From Streptomyces poriferorum (GTDB lineage Bacteria > Actinomycetota > Actinomycetes > Streptomycetales > Streptomycetaceae), in assembly GCF_019399235.1 (NCBI RefSeq), contig NZ_JAELVH010000105.1, positions 1 to 45,755 of the forward strand: a stretch of 45,755 nucleotides of DNA, read 5' to 3'. The translations under genes and the position numbers were made by a program. The notes beneath the pieces are model-generated. The model was not told the origin of the DNA and ran no database searches. It saw nothing but the letters and a program-made list of their open reading frames with translations. This document shows positions 44,660 through 45,755 of this stretch, piece by piece (position 1 is the first letter of the stretch; every line of letters starts with the position of its first letter).

Positions 44660-45052
44660 TCAGTGGCTAGCGAGCTTCCGGCCATCGTGTGCTCGCACGT
44701 GAGGAGCATCGTTCAGCAGGGCATCAGTTACTCGGACTGCATAGACCTCGGCCATGCGGCTGGTCACCTCGTCCGGAGTCAACCACTCGACCGCTGTGGA
44801 CTCCTCCGATAGCTGCTCCTGGCCGCCCTCGGCGCGACACCTGAAGACCAGGGCAACGATGCCCCGGGCTGTGTTCTTGTAGACCCCGGTCAGCCGGTCC
44901 ACCTGCACCTTGATGCCGGTCTCTTCGTAGACCTCGCGGCGCACGCCGTCTTCCGGTGCCTCGGACAGTTCGAGCACACCCCCCGGCGGCTCCCACGTCC
45001 CATTGTCTGCTCGCTTGATCGTGAGCACCCGCCCGTCCTCGCGGACCACCAC
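44660..45052 (-). CDS. NUDIX hydrolase, N-terminally truncated
   Basis: The recognisable protein runs 130 residues from a GTG at 45052. It has GTWEPPGGVLELSEAPEDGV and REVYEETGIKV, the NUDIX box with its GX5EX7REUXEEXGU pattern. Upstream codons continue in phase as SVAG before turning into antisense of the integrase, so the first few residues of the normal protein (usually before ...SVAGVVV) are missing. It may still be translated, but the first beta-strand is shortened. NUDIX genes often neighbour integrases in actinomycete integrative elements. Confidence 0.8.
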   Translation of the reverse strand: MVVREDGRVLTIKRADNGTWEPPGGVLELSEAPEDGVRREVYEETGIKVQVDRLTGVYKNTARGIVALVFRCRAEGGQEQLSEESTAVEWLTPDEVTSRMAEVYAVRVTDALLNDAPHVRAHDGRKLASH

Positions 45053-45057
45053 CCCCG

Positions 45058-45642
45058 CTACGGAACCCGCTCTACGCGGCCTTCGTCCTCGCCATCGCGC
45101 TCGGCTTCCGTCGCGGTGAGATCGTCGGTCTGCGGCGGGAGAACGTGGACCTCGACAAGCGGGAGATCCGGGTCCGTACCCAGCGACAGCGTGTCCGCGG
45201 TGAGGCGTACGAGGACGATCCCAAGGGCCGCCGTAGGAAGCAGACGCTTCCCCTGCCCGCTCTCTGCGTCGCTCCGCTGCGCTGGGAACGGCTGCGGCAA
45301 GCTGCTCTACGGGAAGCCGCTGGCGATAAGTGGGAGGACACCGGCTACGTGTTCACCACCCGCACCGGCCGGCCGATCGAACCGCGCAACCTGTACCGCT
45401 CGTTCACGCGGGTCGCCGGAACTGCCGGGCTTCGCGTGATCCGGCTGCACGATGCTCGGCACGGCTGCGCGACTTTGCTGACCGCGGCCGGCGTCCCGCC
45501 CCGCGTCGTGATGGAGATCCTCGGGCACAGTCAGATCGCGGTCACGATGAACATCTACGCCCACGTCGTCCAGGACACGCAGCGCGAGGCCGTGAGTCAC
45601 CTGGACCGCATGCTGAAGCGGCAGCGTCCCGACCGTGCATGA
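45058..45642 (+). pseudogene. Tyrosine integrase, catalytic domain only (element C)
   Basis: The frame enters integrase sequence at about 45058 (RNPLYAAFVLAIALGFRRGE) and runs 194 codons to the stop. It has the catalytic Arg (GFRRGEIVGL), HDARHG, HSQIAV and Tyr in MNIYAHV. The N-terminal arm-binding and core-binding domains (about 180-200 residues) are absent. At the break it abuts the NUDIX gene in opposite orientation. Much of it reads like the integrase remnant at 30.3 kb, so the elements are related. Unlikely to integrate or excise by itself. Confidence 0.82.
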
Positions 45643-45653
45643 CTGCACCCGTT

Positions 45654-45673
45654 GATGTCAGAAGTAGATGTCA
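45654..45673. repeat. Right arm-site pair of element C
   Basis: gatgtca at 45654-45660 and 45667-45673, 13-bp period, within gttgatgtcagaagtagatg. It nearly duplicates the sequence at 39751-39772. Confidence 0.6.
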
Positions 45674-45705
45674 AAGGCCCCCAACCATGATCGGTTGGGG
45701 GCCTT
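45674..45705. terminator. Terminator between integrase and tRNA-Val
   Basis: Perfect 13-bp arms (aaggcccccaacc at 45674-45686 and its complement at 45693-45705) with a 6-base loop. It serves the integrase and, from the other side, the tRNA. Confidence 0.85.
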
Positions 45706-45709
45706 CGTG

Positions 45710-45755
45710 CTGGTGGGCGCGGACGGTTTCGAACCGCCGACATCTGCTTTGTAAG
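45710..45755 (-). repeat. att copy 3 (46-bp tRNA-Val 3' half, tRNA-proximal)
   Basis: Third identical copy of the 46-bp sequence, running to the window edge. By the geometry of tRNA 3'-end integration the 5' half of the tRNA should follow directly. Confidence 0.8.
45711..45755 (-). tRNA. tRNA-Val(UAC), 3' part, cut by the window edge
   Basis: Read on the minus strand: CTTACAA anticodon loop (anticodon TAC), 3' anticodon stem AGCAG, variable ATGTC, T-arm GGCGG-TTCGAAA-CCGTC, acceptor CGCGCCC, A73 and encoded CCA. Stem lengths and invariant bases fit a class I tRNA. The 5' half lies outside the window, so completeness is an expectation. Confidence 0.65.

Larger units (their letters stand above)
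39620..45755. mobile_element. Integrated element C at the tRNA-Val locus
   Basis: The element is bounded by att copies 2 and 3, with gatgtca pairs (13-bp period) just inside both ends. Cargo: a sulfur-binding/HNH endonuclease, a GmrSD-type enzyme, a NERD protein, truncated NUDIX and truncated integrase. The integrase sits next to the tRNA-proximal att, the usual place for this element type. It continues beyond the window only through the tRNA. Confidence 0.7.

Noticed and set aside
30914..45673. Spaced short repeats near att sites as a CRISPR array
   Set aside because: The repeats are 7-11 bp, occur in pairs only, and lie next to recombination sites, which fits integrase arm binding.

Overview
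The window has the very high G+C content, GTG/ATG starts and gene families of a Streptomyces-like actinomycete chromosome. Examples are DUF2277, DUF1254, DUF2330, a GT87-PAP2 fusion and a TPR-type regulator paired with a small zinc-ribbon protein. No species can be named from the sequence alone.

Positions 1-30,000 look like ordinary chromosome with mostly single-gene or short transcription units. They hold the end of an AEC transporter, a GT87/PAP2 membrane enzyme, a DUF2330 secreted protein and a DHA2 drug exporter fused to a MarR-like domain. Next come a peptidoglycan-binding membrane protein, a HAD phosphatase, a FetB-type permease, a secreted HNH nuclease and a PhoD-like phosphatase. A DoxX protein follows whose promoter overlaps a probable DmdR/IdeR iron box. 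After DedA, DUF1254 and MFS genes there is a divergent four-gene cassette (XRE-cupin regulator versus EamA exporter, PaiB and B3/4 proteins, 18.3-21.3 kb). Positions 21.3-30 kb hold acetyltransferases, lipoproteins, a LysR regulator, DUF1266 and several unrecognised small genes.

Positions 30.1-45.8 kb are a mobile, accessory zone. One identical 46-bp sequence occurs three times, at 30969, 39620 and 45710. It is the 3' half, from anticodon loop to CCA, of a minus-strand tRNA with anticodon UAC (tRNA-Val). The intact tRNA should lie just beyond the right edge. Near each copy are paired short direct repeats that look like integrase arm sites, and the pairs match at both ends of each interval. 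This supports two adjacent integrated elements, B (30969-39665) and C (39620-45755), plus a remnant of a third (A) to the left. The two integrase genes present, at 30.1-30.9 kb and 45.06-45.64 kb, both lack their N-terminal parts. No replication or transfer genes are visible, so this is an eroded array of AICE-like elements.

Element B carries an ISL3-family insertion with a transposase interrupted by a stop codon and a frameshifted lipoprotein gene inside it. It also has a GNAT-like protein, an AT-richer Ser/Thr kinase with an unrecognised N-terminal domain, and a relic of a tRNA-Ser 3' end with its terminator. Its right part holds a GntR remnant, a pterin carbinolamine dehydratase, a TPR regulator and two zinc-ribbon small proteins.

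Element C is a compact defence-like cargo. It has a ScoMcrA/SprMcrA-like endonuclease with head, sulfur-binding and HNH domains, a single-chain GmrSD-type (DUF262 + DUF1524) enzyme, and a NERD-domain protein. A 140-bp near-perfect hairpin (43301-43440) lies between the last two. A deletion has joined a truncated NUDIX gene back-to-back with the truncated integrase. Together B and C suggest repeated capture of anti-phage or modification-dependent restriction genes at one tRNA locus.
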